From contig CAMXCT020001447.1 of the NCBI GenBank assembly GCA_947184155.2, forward strand, positions 124,001-188,000: a DNA stretch of 64,000 nucleotides, given 5' to 3'. This DNA is from Cladocopium goreaui. Its lineage: Eukaryota > Sar > Dinophyceae > Suessiales > Symbiodiniaceae. Positions 32,551-42,863 of this stretch are shown piece after piece. Position 1 is the stretch's first letter; the number at the start of each line of letters is the position of its first letter. The notes under the pieces are model-generated. The model was not told the origin of the DNA and did not search any database. It was given only the letters and a program-made list of their open reading frames with translations. The position numbers and the translations under genes were made by a program.

Positions 32551-33246
32551 AGGGAGGCCCCCACCGCGTCCCCAAAAAGTATACCGATTTCAGGTGCCAA
32601 AAACGAACCCTCTGGACATGGCAAGATGCTGCTCCTATAGCAACACAAAGATCAGCAAATGTGGAAACACTTCCCCTGTACATTGTCAAATTTGAAGCGT
32701 GCACACGTGCAACTTTTTCAGCGTAGGAAACAGAACCTGTATAGTATAGTTTCTTATTCACATTTATTCACACTTCCGAAAGTTGCATGTTTGCACTCTG
32801 ATATTTCTCCATCTATTTTGTGGTAGCAAAATAAGAGAAATTGACCACGCTGACCACGCTGTTATTCCTTCCGAAGTGGTTTGCCTGCGACCTTATCCGC
32901 CACAATTTCTCAAATATGGGCACGTTCCCCGGCACCCTCTCCACACAATGATTCAGCAAAGTAAGATAATCATTCTTTGCAACATCTGCACACACAGACT
33001 CTGCGAACTGAACCTAGCTGCTTCACAAAAGTGTCTTCACTTTGCAGAAGCTTGCGCTTTGATCTTTGTTTCGGAGGGCAAGGGAGGGATGCCGGGTCTG
33101 TCACGTGCACTTGTGCCAGCTCAGGGGTCCAAGAGGTGGCGTTTGGACGGCTTTTATTTCTACCTGTCACAAAGAAGGGTCTGTTTTTTGGACCTAAAAA
33201 GACAAGAAAAACTAGAACTAGACACACAAATACGGGCCTCCCCAGT
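32548..33246. mobile_element. Possible further TIR element abutting the array
   Basis: The right end reads GGGCCTCCCCAGT (33234-33246), the reverse complement of the ACTGGGGAGGCCC terminus of the 1.2-kb elements. The left end at the array boundary reads ACAAGGGAGGCCCCC, a match with two mismatches. The 699 bases between share no obvious interior with the 1.2-kb elements. Boundaries are tentative. Confidence 0.35.
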
Positions 33247-33537
33247 ATCGTGCGATGTTTCTTTTCGGGTATGGCCGCCAATGGTCACATGGCACGGTCC
33301 TTCAAAAAAGTGTGTGAAAATTTTACAAGAAGGGAGTGAAAAGTCCAAAAATTGACACACATTAACTGGCACTCAGCCAGCAGTGGATTGATCGGAAAGT
33401 ATTGAAAAAAAGTATCGTGCAAATGTTAATGTCCGCCCAGCTGATGAGCCACCTCTGATACTGGCCACTCAGACGGCCAACCAGAAGATGGTACAAATGT
33501 TGCTGAGTGCAAGTGCTGGCCCGCATGTCAAACCTAT

Positions 33538-34181
33538 GTGAATGATCCTCGCTGCTACACCTGTCGACAATTGTGTCCTGACCTGCAAGGGAAGGAGGTG
33601 ATTGCCCTCCAACTTGCACAAAGCGCTGGTATTACACCTATTGCCGACCTCCTGCAACAGGTACTCGAAGATGAACCAGAGCAGAGTGTATTGCAAGTGG
33701 ATAGCGAGGCCCGGGGCCTGCAGGATTGTTGGCACCTGTCGGAACACGTTCATGCTTCTTTTGAAGAGGATGGATATTGTGGCATAGGAGGGGTCTTGCT
33801 TGGTGAAACTGCAAAGTTTTGGAATTATTCAGCGAAGAGGTGTCTCTCGAGCTTGTTCAAGTGATCAAGACAGAAGGTCAAGTGACCATCATGCAGGAAC
33901 TGGAAATGTTAGCTCTGTTGGTGGCCGTGGAAAGTTGGTGTCCGAAGTGGACAAGCCACAGGTTCGTGGCCTTCACCGATGACAGTGAGGCCGTGAGAGG
34001 AAGCTTCCTCAAGACGTGGACTCACAATGGATCGAACAACAGACTACTTGCCAGAGTGTTTAAAGTGGAAGAGGGGTGTGGCTGCCAAGTTTGGTTGGAA
34101 CGCGTACCTAGCCAACCAAATCCTTCAGATGATCTCTCGAGACACAAAACCAAAGTCTGTAATGGATTGGCGGAGAAGTAG
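33538..34181 (+). pseudogene. Retroelement RNase H-like domain, frameshifted relic
   Basis: The frame 33538-33864 ends with ASFEEDGYCGIGGVLLG, which looks like the first RNase H strand with its acidic residue. The frame 33819-34181 continues with VTIMQELEMLALLVAVESW (catalytic E position), FVAFTDDSEAVR (D position) and VPSQPNPSDDLSR (last D position). This E..AL, DN/DDS, NP.D..SR layout is that of the RNase H end of dinoflagellate reverse-transcriptase polyproteins I know as common. A +1 shift near 33819 separates the halves. The upstream Cys-rich part of the first frame (CYTCRQLCP) is unexplained. No reverse transcriptase core was seen nearby. Confidence 0.55.
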
Positions 34182-34762
34182 ACCTCATGAAAGCTTGGCT
34201 GAGTTGGCCATTGAATTGGGATGAAAGCGCGACCAACCCAGGCGACCGAAACCCCATTCGATGAAAAAGGAATGAATGCAGCGAAGCTGAGAGAAACCAG
34301 TTGGACGGTTTGTTCATGTTGACTGATTTTCCTATTGAATCAAAACACAGCAGGATAAGATGTCGCAGCTTAATGTTCAAGCGGTAGTACAGAAATGTTG
34401 CAGAGGCATGTTGAGGTGCGCAGCCAAGTGATGAAACAAACATAAGATGAGTCTCATGTGAAACATGATACCGCGTTTATTTTTACAAATCAGTTGTGAG
34501 TGAACCATTGAGTGAACGTCTGCACACACCACCATGTTTAGGCTGCGGCTTTTTCCTGTCACCAAGCTTCAAGTGAAGCATCCAGAAAGTGCTGGGAGAA
34601 GTTCCATGGACATGACATGTTGCATCTTGACATTGCATTCAACATGTTCAGACGTGATCCATGGATCAACCATCAACATGTTCAGTACTTTAACATGTTC
34701 AATACTGTCCCAGATTTTTCGTCCCTACCCAAGGGGCCCACCCACAGTGATGTCTGTTCACA

Positions 34763-35029
34763 ATGATCACGATTTGCCAATTCCGGCACTACACCAGCGC
34801 GCTTCTGAATCTTCGCGAGCTCATCGCACGCACCAAGGATCAAGCACACCATCTTGCCCAGCTCCATGACGATCTTTCCTCGTTTTTGACAGAAAGCAAA
34901 TATGCCCTCCATCGGGTTCTGGAACTTCAATTGCGTGCGTTGGAGTCCCTTGAGGAACATGAGAAAACTCTCATTCAAGTCATCTTTGGGACCCTGTTGC
35001 ACCTTGAGACAGGCAGATTCCCGTCATGA
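34763..35029 (+). CDS. Possible small helical protein in 918-bp unit 1
   Basis: An 88-codon frame starting at an ATG and repeated in unit 2 with two amino-acid changes. Residues 15-75 have heptad-like Leu spacing (LAQLHDDL, VLELQLRALESLEEHEK). The opposite strand is also open over this stretch (34682-35002), so the coding strand is not certain and the ORF may be chance. No family recognised. Confidence 0.25.
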   Translation: MITICQFRHYTSALLNLRELIARTKDQAHHLAQLHDDLSSFLTESKYALHRVLELQLRALESLEEHEKTLIQVIFGTLLHLETGRFPS

Positions 35030-35680
35030 CTGGGCACAATACCCGTTGATCACGTGATGCCAATGTGTCTCATCATCAAATTTCTTCACGACCAAGTGGT
35101 CTTGCAGTCTTTCAGTTGGTCATTTTGGCTTACCCAAAGCCAAAACGCGACCAACCCAGGCGACCGAAACCCCACTCGATGAAAAAGGAATGAACGCAGC
35201 GAAACTGAGAGAAAACAGTTGGACGGTTTGTTCATGTTGACTGATTTTCCTATTGAATCAAAACGCAGCAGGATAAGATGTCGCAGCTTAATGTTCAAGC
35301 GCTAGTACAGAAATGTTGCAGAGGCATGTTGAGGTGTGCAGCCAAGTGATGAAATAAAAATAAGATGAGTCTCATGTGAAACATGATACCACCCTTATTT
35401 TTACAAATCAATTGTGAGTGAACCATTGAGTGAACCTCTGCACGCACCACCGTGTTTAGGCTGCGGCTTTTTCCTGTCACCAAACTTCAAGTGAAGCACC
35501 CAGAAAGTGCTGGGAGAAGTTCCATGGACATGACATGTTGCATCTTGACATTGCATTCAACATGTTCAGACGTGATCCATGGATCAACCATCAACATGTT
35601 CAGTACTTTAACATGTTCAATACTGTCCCAGATTTTTCGTCCCTACCCAAGGGGCCCACCCACAGTGATGTCTGTTCACA

Positions 35681-35947
35681 ATGATCACGATTTGCCAATT
35701 CCGGCACTACACCAGCGCGCTTCTGAATCTTCGCGAGCTCATCGCACACACCAAGGATCAAACACACCATCTTGCCCAGCTCCATGACGATCTTTCCTCG
35801 TTTTTGACAGAAAGCAAATATGCCCTCCATCGGGTTCTGGAACTTCAATTGCGTGCGTTGGAGTCCCTTGAGGAACATGAGAAAACTCTCATTCAAGTCA
35901 TCTTTGGGACCCTGTTGCACCTTGAGACAGGCAGATTCCCGTCATGA
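35681..35947 (+). CDS. Possible small helical protein in 918-bp unit 2
   Basis: Second copy of the 88-codon frame, exactly 918 bases downstream. The two differences (R to H and A to T in the second) are both non-synonymous, which does not suggest strong protein-level selection. Confidence 0.25.
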   Translation: MITICQFRHYTSALLNLRELIAHTKDQTHHLAQLHDDLSSFLTESKYALHRVLELQLRALESLEEHEKTLIQVIFGTLLHLETGRFPS

Positions 35948-36275
35948 CTGGGCACAATACCCGTTGATCACGTGATGCCAATGTGTCTCATCATCAAATT
36001 TCTTCACGACCAAGTGGTCTTGCAGTCTTTCAGTTGGTCATTTTGGCTTACCCAAAGCCAAAACGCGACCAACCCAGGCGACCGAAACCCCACTCGATGA
36101 AAAAGGAATGAATGCAGCGAAACTGAGAGAAACCAGTTGGACGGTTTGTTCATGTTGACTGATTTTCCTATTGAATCAAAACGCAGCAGGATGATAAGAT
36201 GTCGCAACTTAATGTTCAAACGGTAGTACACAAATGTTGCAGAGGCATGTTGAGGCGTGCAGCCAAGTGATGAAA

Positions 36276-37423
36276 AAAACAGCACCTTTGTATCGCCTGG
36301 AAAAATCGGTGGAGCGCAAACTCTTGCGTGCAAGAGTTTGTGTTCTTTTGGTTGCTGTATACTGGGTCCTCCTATGTTCGCAGTGTTGACATGTTTGCCC
36401 CATCGCTGTTCTTGGAAACCTATGACCATACCAATCATAGAAACTTGTTTTATTGTTGGTGGATAAGGCATTGGTTTTGCCCAAACATGTACAAGTGTTT
36501 CAACGTGAAACATGTTGCGTGAATAGTCGGTGTTTACGTGCATCACAAAAACATATTTTCTCAGGATTACCCTAATGTTCATATATAATCACTTGTTTTC
36601 TTGCTGCATATGTCCCGCGAAAGTGGATCAAATAGAAATGGACTGCGTGAAAAAAGGGTTGAAATACAAACATCATTGGGTATCCAAGGGTCCTGTTTCG
36701 AAACATTCCATTTTTTTTCCATGCTCAAATTTGGAGGGGCGGATTAATACAGTTGACAAATACCTGAGTTTCGCTCATGCCATGCCCGAAACAAAAATGA
36801 TTCATGTCAGGGGTTTCACTCAAAATCATATCCCAGAAATGTGGAAAAACACAACCCTTTCGACTGGCCAATTTTGGCCGTTGAATTTTGAACCTTGGAA
36901 CGCCTCGTGTGGTGGCCCATGGGTTGAACGTTGGATCCATTGGATGCTGACGTGTCGGGGCGACGCCCACAATGGTATCTCTGGATGATTTTGATCACGT
37001 CACTGCCCAAATGACCTAGCCTATTTAACGGAGATTGTTTGATGAACTCGCCGGAAATATTGGAGTGATTCATCAGGAAAAGTGGTTGGTTCATTAATTG
37101 ATTCAGATTATCTCTTGGATATCGTAAACTTGATTGGGCTGATCCCATCCTCTCGTGGCCCTTAAGAATGCCACCATAGGTCGGGAGACAAAGTGAAAAA
37201 TAACTATGGAATGTTCCGTCAAGGATTATTAAAATGTCATTTTTGGGGAAGGGAAGTACTTCCTTGTTCTGCGGAAAAACTACAAGCATTCAACATGCTG
37301 ATCAGGTGTTAATTCTTATTGATTTTTTCATTTCTTCCGGCAAAAATCCATCATTTGATACCTTAATATTTTACCCTGGTTTTGAACCATTCCAAACCAA
37401 CATGGCCCTGGCGATCAGCTGAG
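36276..37423. other. No gene firmly recognised
   Basis: A frame at 36530-36988 is open but shows no domain I know. An ATG at 37234 begins a 25-codon stretch ending in a good donor (GATCAG then GTGTTA, near 37306) that would join in phase with the exon at 37424, so it may be the first exon of the next gene. Confidence 0.3.
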
Positions 37424-40400
37424 GTTTCTTTCCATTATCGCAAATTTTGGGTCGGGCTCTCACTTGCGATGTTGGTGGTGGTTATGTCGCGGCAGATGAT
37501 CAAAAAACCCCTTCAACTTCGCTTAAGTGTGGCTGCGGACAGCAATTTTTCCACTGGAAATTCCTTGCAGAGTTGGTTGGACTTGGCCAACCTGTCGGTA
37601 CCGCTTCAGAGCGTAACCAACGGGTTGACCACTTCAGCTGATGTGTTCCCTTCTGGTGCCTTGAATCAGCCACTTGGGGAGGTCACCAATGTCTCAGTGT
37701 CAGTGTCGATGCTGGACCTGCACGATGAAAAATTGACAGAATCCAACCAGCAGCCAACTCCCAAGCTGCTCCCAAGCTGGTCAGACCGGTCACACCGGTC
37801 ACACCGGTCACACCGGTCACACCGGTCACACCGGTCACACCGGTCACAGGTCACCGTGGAACCAGGCCAGCCAAAACCGTGTTGCTACAGCGGCATCAGA
37901 TGTCAAAAGACTTCCAAGACCTACAGTATCCTGTTTGAAGTGGCATTTTTTTCAGTTTTTTGCGATGAGAAATATTCCCAGTTTGAGAAAAAAATATTAA
38001 AAACAACATTGGTTTGTGGTTTGGATCACTCAGAGTACTATAAATTTACGGGGAAAAATATACTGTAGACAAATTTAGTTTCAGACAGGGTTTTGTTCTG
38101 AATTTTGGATGTCGGATGATACCTCTTGGGAATAACTTTGAAATATAGCCGGGTGATTTGTCAGCAGGAATCTACATCAGCTCCAACGGGCACACGATTT
38201 ATGCCCCCATGGTTTCGACAGCGGTGGCAGGCTTAAAGCAGAGGCAGGCAGAGTGTGGATACGAAGTGAAGCGGGTGGTGGAGAGAGTCGTCCGTGGGCG
38301 CCATGGGCGCCTGAAATCTGTAATCTATCCAGGAAAATTCCATGCTGGCGATGTCTGGATCCATGTTGGGAAGTGGTTGCAGGCGGACTTCTTCCGACAT
38401 TGCCAGGACTTAGCATTGAAACAAGTCTACTGCATCTTGTATCAGAGCGACCCATGGGACGTCACTGCGGGTCCGGGGGTTTGCGAGATATGGGAGTACA
38501 CCCATGGCAACTCTCCCAAGGCCCCAGTGGTTCGCATTTTGCCCGCTGGCTTCTTGCCACTTTGGGGGCATGAGCAGAACGATCACGAAGCGATGAAGCG
38601 TTTGAGTGAATCCAATGTGCGGAAATTGGAGTGGGTCTTCATGGGACATATCGACAAAGGAAACAGGTCGAAGTGTTGGAATCATTTGAAGAACATGCCG
38701 GAGCTAAGTCATATGACCTTTACAAACCACATTCGAGGATTCACGCAGGCCGACTGGAAGAATCTGGCAAGGAAACTTGTAAGATCTTGTTTCTGCAGAA
38801 GTTTTGAGTTTTTAGTAGCACAAAATCAATTTCCTATATCTTTGGCTTCCGACCTAACTTTTGCGGCAGTGTTCTTTCCCGGAGAATTCTGGTAGGAAGT
38901 TCTCCAGTGCTTGTTGAAATTCCATCCAATGTCAGTTTCAGTTAGACTTCAGTGATTTGCGGCAAATTTGCTCCTTTTCTTTTCGCAAATCAGGACATTT
39001 TTTCTAGAAGCTGTATATATTTGGAGAACAGTGGCTTCCCATTGTGCTTCACCAGTTCGTTAAATCCCAAGTGGATGAAATCCCGATTGACCCGGCCTGG
39101 TAAACGTAGCCACATATGGAAAGATCCAGCAATTTCTAGCTGGGTAACTCAACTATTTCTATCAATTTTCAATGGCTATGTAACAAATTACCAGAGGGTA
39201 GATTTACCACACAATGCTTTATTCCCATGTCTGCATGGTGACCACTGCTGCTTAAATTTTCAATTTTTGTGATGGTTTGATCCTCATTTCTCTATGGTTC
39301 ATTTCTTCCATGAAACACCCTTTATATGGTAAGAACCAAGCTTTCTTGATGGCTGAAATCCCCTCCTGTTGATGATTTGGAATGGGTCGATTATGTTTTT
39401 AATCCCATTTGTTGGTTAAAAAAATGTATTCCCAAACTATTTTGTTTTTCTCGATGTAGATCATCATGTGTTGATAGTTCAGATCCCCGTTTTCTCATGC
39501 TGTCAGGTTTAAATCCATTTTTATCAAACATATAGTTCCCAGCATTTCTTGGATGCTTCTAAAGCACCTCTCTGATGGTTTGATCCTAATTTCCCCATTT
39601 TTTGATGAACCTGGTCTCACCCTCGGTGGTATACCATTAGAATTCTCCCAGTAAACCAACTTGGCCATCAAAAATGATCTATCCCCATGTTTGTTCGTTA
39701 TTTCATGTTTTTTGGTTTTTAATGAACTTTTAAAATGGAGTTTCTCATCCGTGCGGTCCTTACAACGAGGAAGCAGAACGTGATCTTTTTGAACCTCCAC
39801 GGAAATTGCAGTTGCCTGCCCAATCCCAACGAGCGCCTGGAGACCGTGAGAATTAGCTCGGTCTTGAGCTTTGGAGCGCTTATGATCTCGGAACCCACCA
39901 ATGACGCCGAGACCGAGAGCTTTAAGGTGATGGAAGTGATGATTTTGGCATCATTTGATGGGGAGTTACAGTAACACATGTAACAACAATTGGGGGGTTT
40001 ACACAATACATTGGGCAAAGAAAGAGAAATGCGGAAAAAAGATGAAAAGGTAGGATTTTCGTGAGAAAATATGAGAATGATTGACTTGCCTTCGAAAGGT
40101 AGGATAAACAAAACGATCGAGCAAACCCAGTTGAATATGGGGATTGAACCATCAAGGAATAAAACACACAAAATGTAAATGTTCATTAAAAAAAATGGAG
40201 ACTTAACCATCAATCAAATGGGTTTGTCGAAGCATCTGGGAATTTCACTGACTAAGCATTCGATGGTGATACTTTTTTGCATATCATTCATGGATGTTCA
40301 TGGGATAGCCAACAATCTTAGTGATTGTCCAATAGTGGGGCATAACCCGAAAATGCAACTGGTACCTGGGGTTTGTAGGGAGACCACATGAGGACAGCTG

Positions 40401-41376
40401 GAAAAAGGGGGATAACACCATGGAAGTTGGATTTTGAGGTTTTTCGAAGAACATACAAGATTAGAACACAACCATCAAGAAAAGCTGATTGAAGAAAATA
40501 AAATTGATACTTTGACCATCGATATTGGGATTTGCCAACAGTAAAGGAGGAAGTTACCAAAGAAAAGATGGGTACTTGGCAATCATAAAATAGGCAATGA
40601 ACCAACGATAAATGGGGATTAGCCACTCAAGAGATTCGAGGTCGACCGTGAATTAACAAGAAACATGGGGATTTGCGGTAACTGTCAAGAAATGCGGATT
40701 GCGCCAACCACAGATGAGGATTTATGATCAATTGATGGGGATCGAACAAAAAAAATGGATTTCACCAATCAATGAATAGGGATCTAGCTATCATAATGGA
40801 AGGATTTCACCAACGAAATCCATGGATCTTTGTCCATCAGCCGACATGGTTTTCACCAAGCACCGTTTTTCACATCGGAATCCAAGTATCACCAATTTTT
40901 TCTGCCGGGAGGACATTGTGATTTTTGAGAAGAACCTCTTTCTCAGCTACTCCGAATGGAGCCCCAAATTGAAAGATCTGCTGAGCAGCAATACCAAGAT
41001 CATGGCGTTCCAGCGCCGCGCCTACGCCTTGTACAAAGAGAGGTTTGCTCCAGGAAAACTCGGAGGGGATGACCCTCCCAAGCCAAGACTCTGCGTTGTG
41101 GTTCCAGGTGAACAATAGAGATAGATTCAGATAGATCACATGTACAAAGTTATGTATTAAATATTACCGTATTTTGTGGGCATTTTTTAAAGGTACAGTA
41201 GATATTAGCTTGGTTGGCCCAACCAATGTCCTGGATTTTCATGGTCAATAAATGACAGTCGATTCGGTGGCTGAGGCGGCTTGCAAATGGGTTATAACTA
41301 CCCCAAAATGCGTAGGGTGCCAAGAAAGGATGTCTACCAGTTCAATGAGCTTCACAAAAAAAAGCATGTAGAACTG
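37424..41376 (+). CDS. Type II membrane glycosyltransferase-like protein, multi-exon
   Basis: Exons that join in phase are 37424-37865, 38168-38778, 39741-39926, 40912-41107 and, less surely, 41276-41376. Exon 1 has a basic flank and a membrane segment (KFWVGLSLAMLVVVM), then a Ser/Thr/Asn-rich stem with N-glycosylation sequons NFS and NLS and a DRSHRS repeat. This is the layout of a Golgi signal anchor. Exon 2 has EIWEYTHGN, RILPAGFLPLW and VFMGHIDKGNRSKCW; exon 3 has FLNLHGN, LETVRISSVLSFG and ISEPTND. The order of an x-W-x-Y-S/T..N motif, a P.GY/F.P motif, (V/F)F.G....R, then LN.H..., LE..R...LL..G and (I/V)SE is that of a GT-B-like glycosyltransferase family found in algae and bacteria. 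Substrate unknown. Exon 1 uses a GC donor. The start codon exon and the end are uncertain. Confidence 0.65.
37785..37849 (+). repeat. In-exon 9-bp repeat CGGTCACAC
   Basis: About seven units in frame, encoding repeated Arg-Ser-His in the predicted stem region of the glycosyltransferase-like protein. It is an in-frame length-variable tract. Confidence 0.85.
38779..40911. repeat. Intronic degenerate repeats in opposite orientation on either side of an exon
   Basis: The intron at 38779-39740 is full of (T)GATGGNNNNAATCCCNATTT words (for example 39277, 39352, 39570). The intron at 39927-40911 carries the reverse form (GGGATTT/GGATT..ACCATCAA, for example 40141, 40205, 40515, 40616, 40756). The exon 39741-39926 lies between the two oriented sets. 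Single units are weakly conserved; the pattern is statistical. Confidence 0.5.
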
Positions 41377-42863
41377 GTAGGTGTCCAACAGGCAGGAATT
41401 GGCCCATACATTATCCCAGGACGCCTCCTGTCAGAGCAGAGAGTCTGGGACACAGAGCGAGGACCAGTCCACTGGCTCCTCATTTTCCCTATCAAACACT
41501 GGCAGCCACTGGGGCTACTCCGGGAAAAACCACATTTTCAGAGACCCATGCGGGAATTACTAGTTGATGATGGATGCCCCAATTCTAGGTTAACTTGGGT
41601 TTATGCTTGTATCTACAGTTGGATGGGGTTATATACACCAACAAACATAACTCGGCAGCCCCTAAGAACTGCAGATTGTGAAAAATCTTGGAAATCTTGG
41701 CAGGACCGAATTGCTCAGGCTGAGCAAACAGATGACCACAGTCGTGGAGGACCCAAGGTTTCAGCCAGGAAATTGCCTCAATTTGATCCCCAGAGTTTTC
41801 GAAGCATTTCGACTTACAGGATGTTGGGACCAAGAGAACTGCAAGTTTGGTTCCTCTTTGGCCGTGTGTTGTGCACCACAAAAACTCCGAGGTTTGGTTT
41901 AGTCATTTTAGTCAAGGACGTCTTGTTTGGGTTTCTAGACCCCTGGCGAAATCATCCTAGGGACGCGCTGCCAGCTTTCCTGTGCCTTAGATAGACCTGT
42001 TGTTGGGCCTGCGAGGAGTGGACGAAGTAGGTACATTTGAAGATTCAGCAGATCTTCGCAACAGTACTTCGGTGAAGCCCTGGTGCTTGTGAACTGAGGA
42101 GGAACCTCCAATGAAAAGCGGATGCGATGTCACTCTGGATGACTGGAATCTCAACTGAACCGCCCATGATACTGGTGATCTGGTGATGGGTACATGGTGT
42201 AGTCCCATGACCCGCGACCCTGAAGCGCTAGCACCACCGTCGTAGTGCGCAGCATGTAGCCAGAAAAGGGGAGAGACCACCTGGCTTCCTTGGGACACAG
42301 ATGAAGGTCTGACAAGAGAAGTGACAATTCTGTCTTCGGGCTTTTTTTGGTTGAGATTTATCGAGGCTGAAACATAGGAGCATTTGGACGCCCCATCTGG
42401 TTTTGGGCACCACAACCTGTGGGGATCCCAATGAACCCTGGCTCGAAGAGGACAACACAAGCCGCTGAGCTGGCTCGAAGCCATCGGTTCGCATCACAAA
42501 GCATGGCCATTGGTTCAACAAGGATTTCCCAAGGGAGAACACCACAGATCTTCCACAGATCTTCCACAGAGTCCAGTCTTCCAGGGAATCCTTGATCTTT
42601 GCCCTCAAAATCTTTGATGTGTAGCCGGTGTAGCCCATAGATTTGAAATTTGCTTGACTCTTGACTGCAACCATCTCCAGCATACGGTAATAGCATGATA
42701 TAGCATGTAATGGCAATACCACTAGAGTGCTGTAATCACCAACTGGCGGCAGGATGTCGTTTTCAAACCAAGGGTGGGACCATGAAGGCTTTGAAAAAAA
42801 AAATGTGGGAAACCCAAGCCATCTTGAGTTGATTTTGTGGCTGGGAAAAGTGCCACTGGGCCC
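41377..42863. other. Intergenic or 3' part of the glycosyltransferase-like gene; no further exon recognised
   Basis: A frame open from 41281 to 41994 overlaps the tentative last exon but shows no continuing motif. An in-frame TGA at 42825 precedes the next gene's ATG. Confidence 0.35.

Larger units (their letters stand above)
34229..36275. repeat. 918-bp direct tandem duplication, two full units and a partial third
   Basis: GCGACCAACCCAGGCGACCGAAACCCC occurs at 34229, 35147 and 36065, spaced exactly 918 bases apart. Unit 3 stops after about 210 bases at a GATGAAAAAAA run. Units 1 and 2 differ at a few scattered positions (for example TGCGCAGCC/TGTGCAGCC and GCACGCACC/GCACACACC), with no length change. 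Confidence 0.9.

Noticed and set aside
32783..33355. 190-codon plus-strand frame
   Set aside because: No domain, balanced codons or splice context, and it falls within the possible TIR element.
41281..41994. 237-codon plus-strand frame as a gene of its own
   Set aside because: Only its first part is supported, as a phase-matched exon of the glycosyltransferase-like gene; the rest shows no motif and follows a good GT donor.
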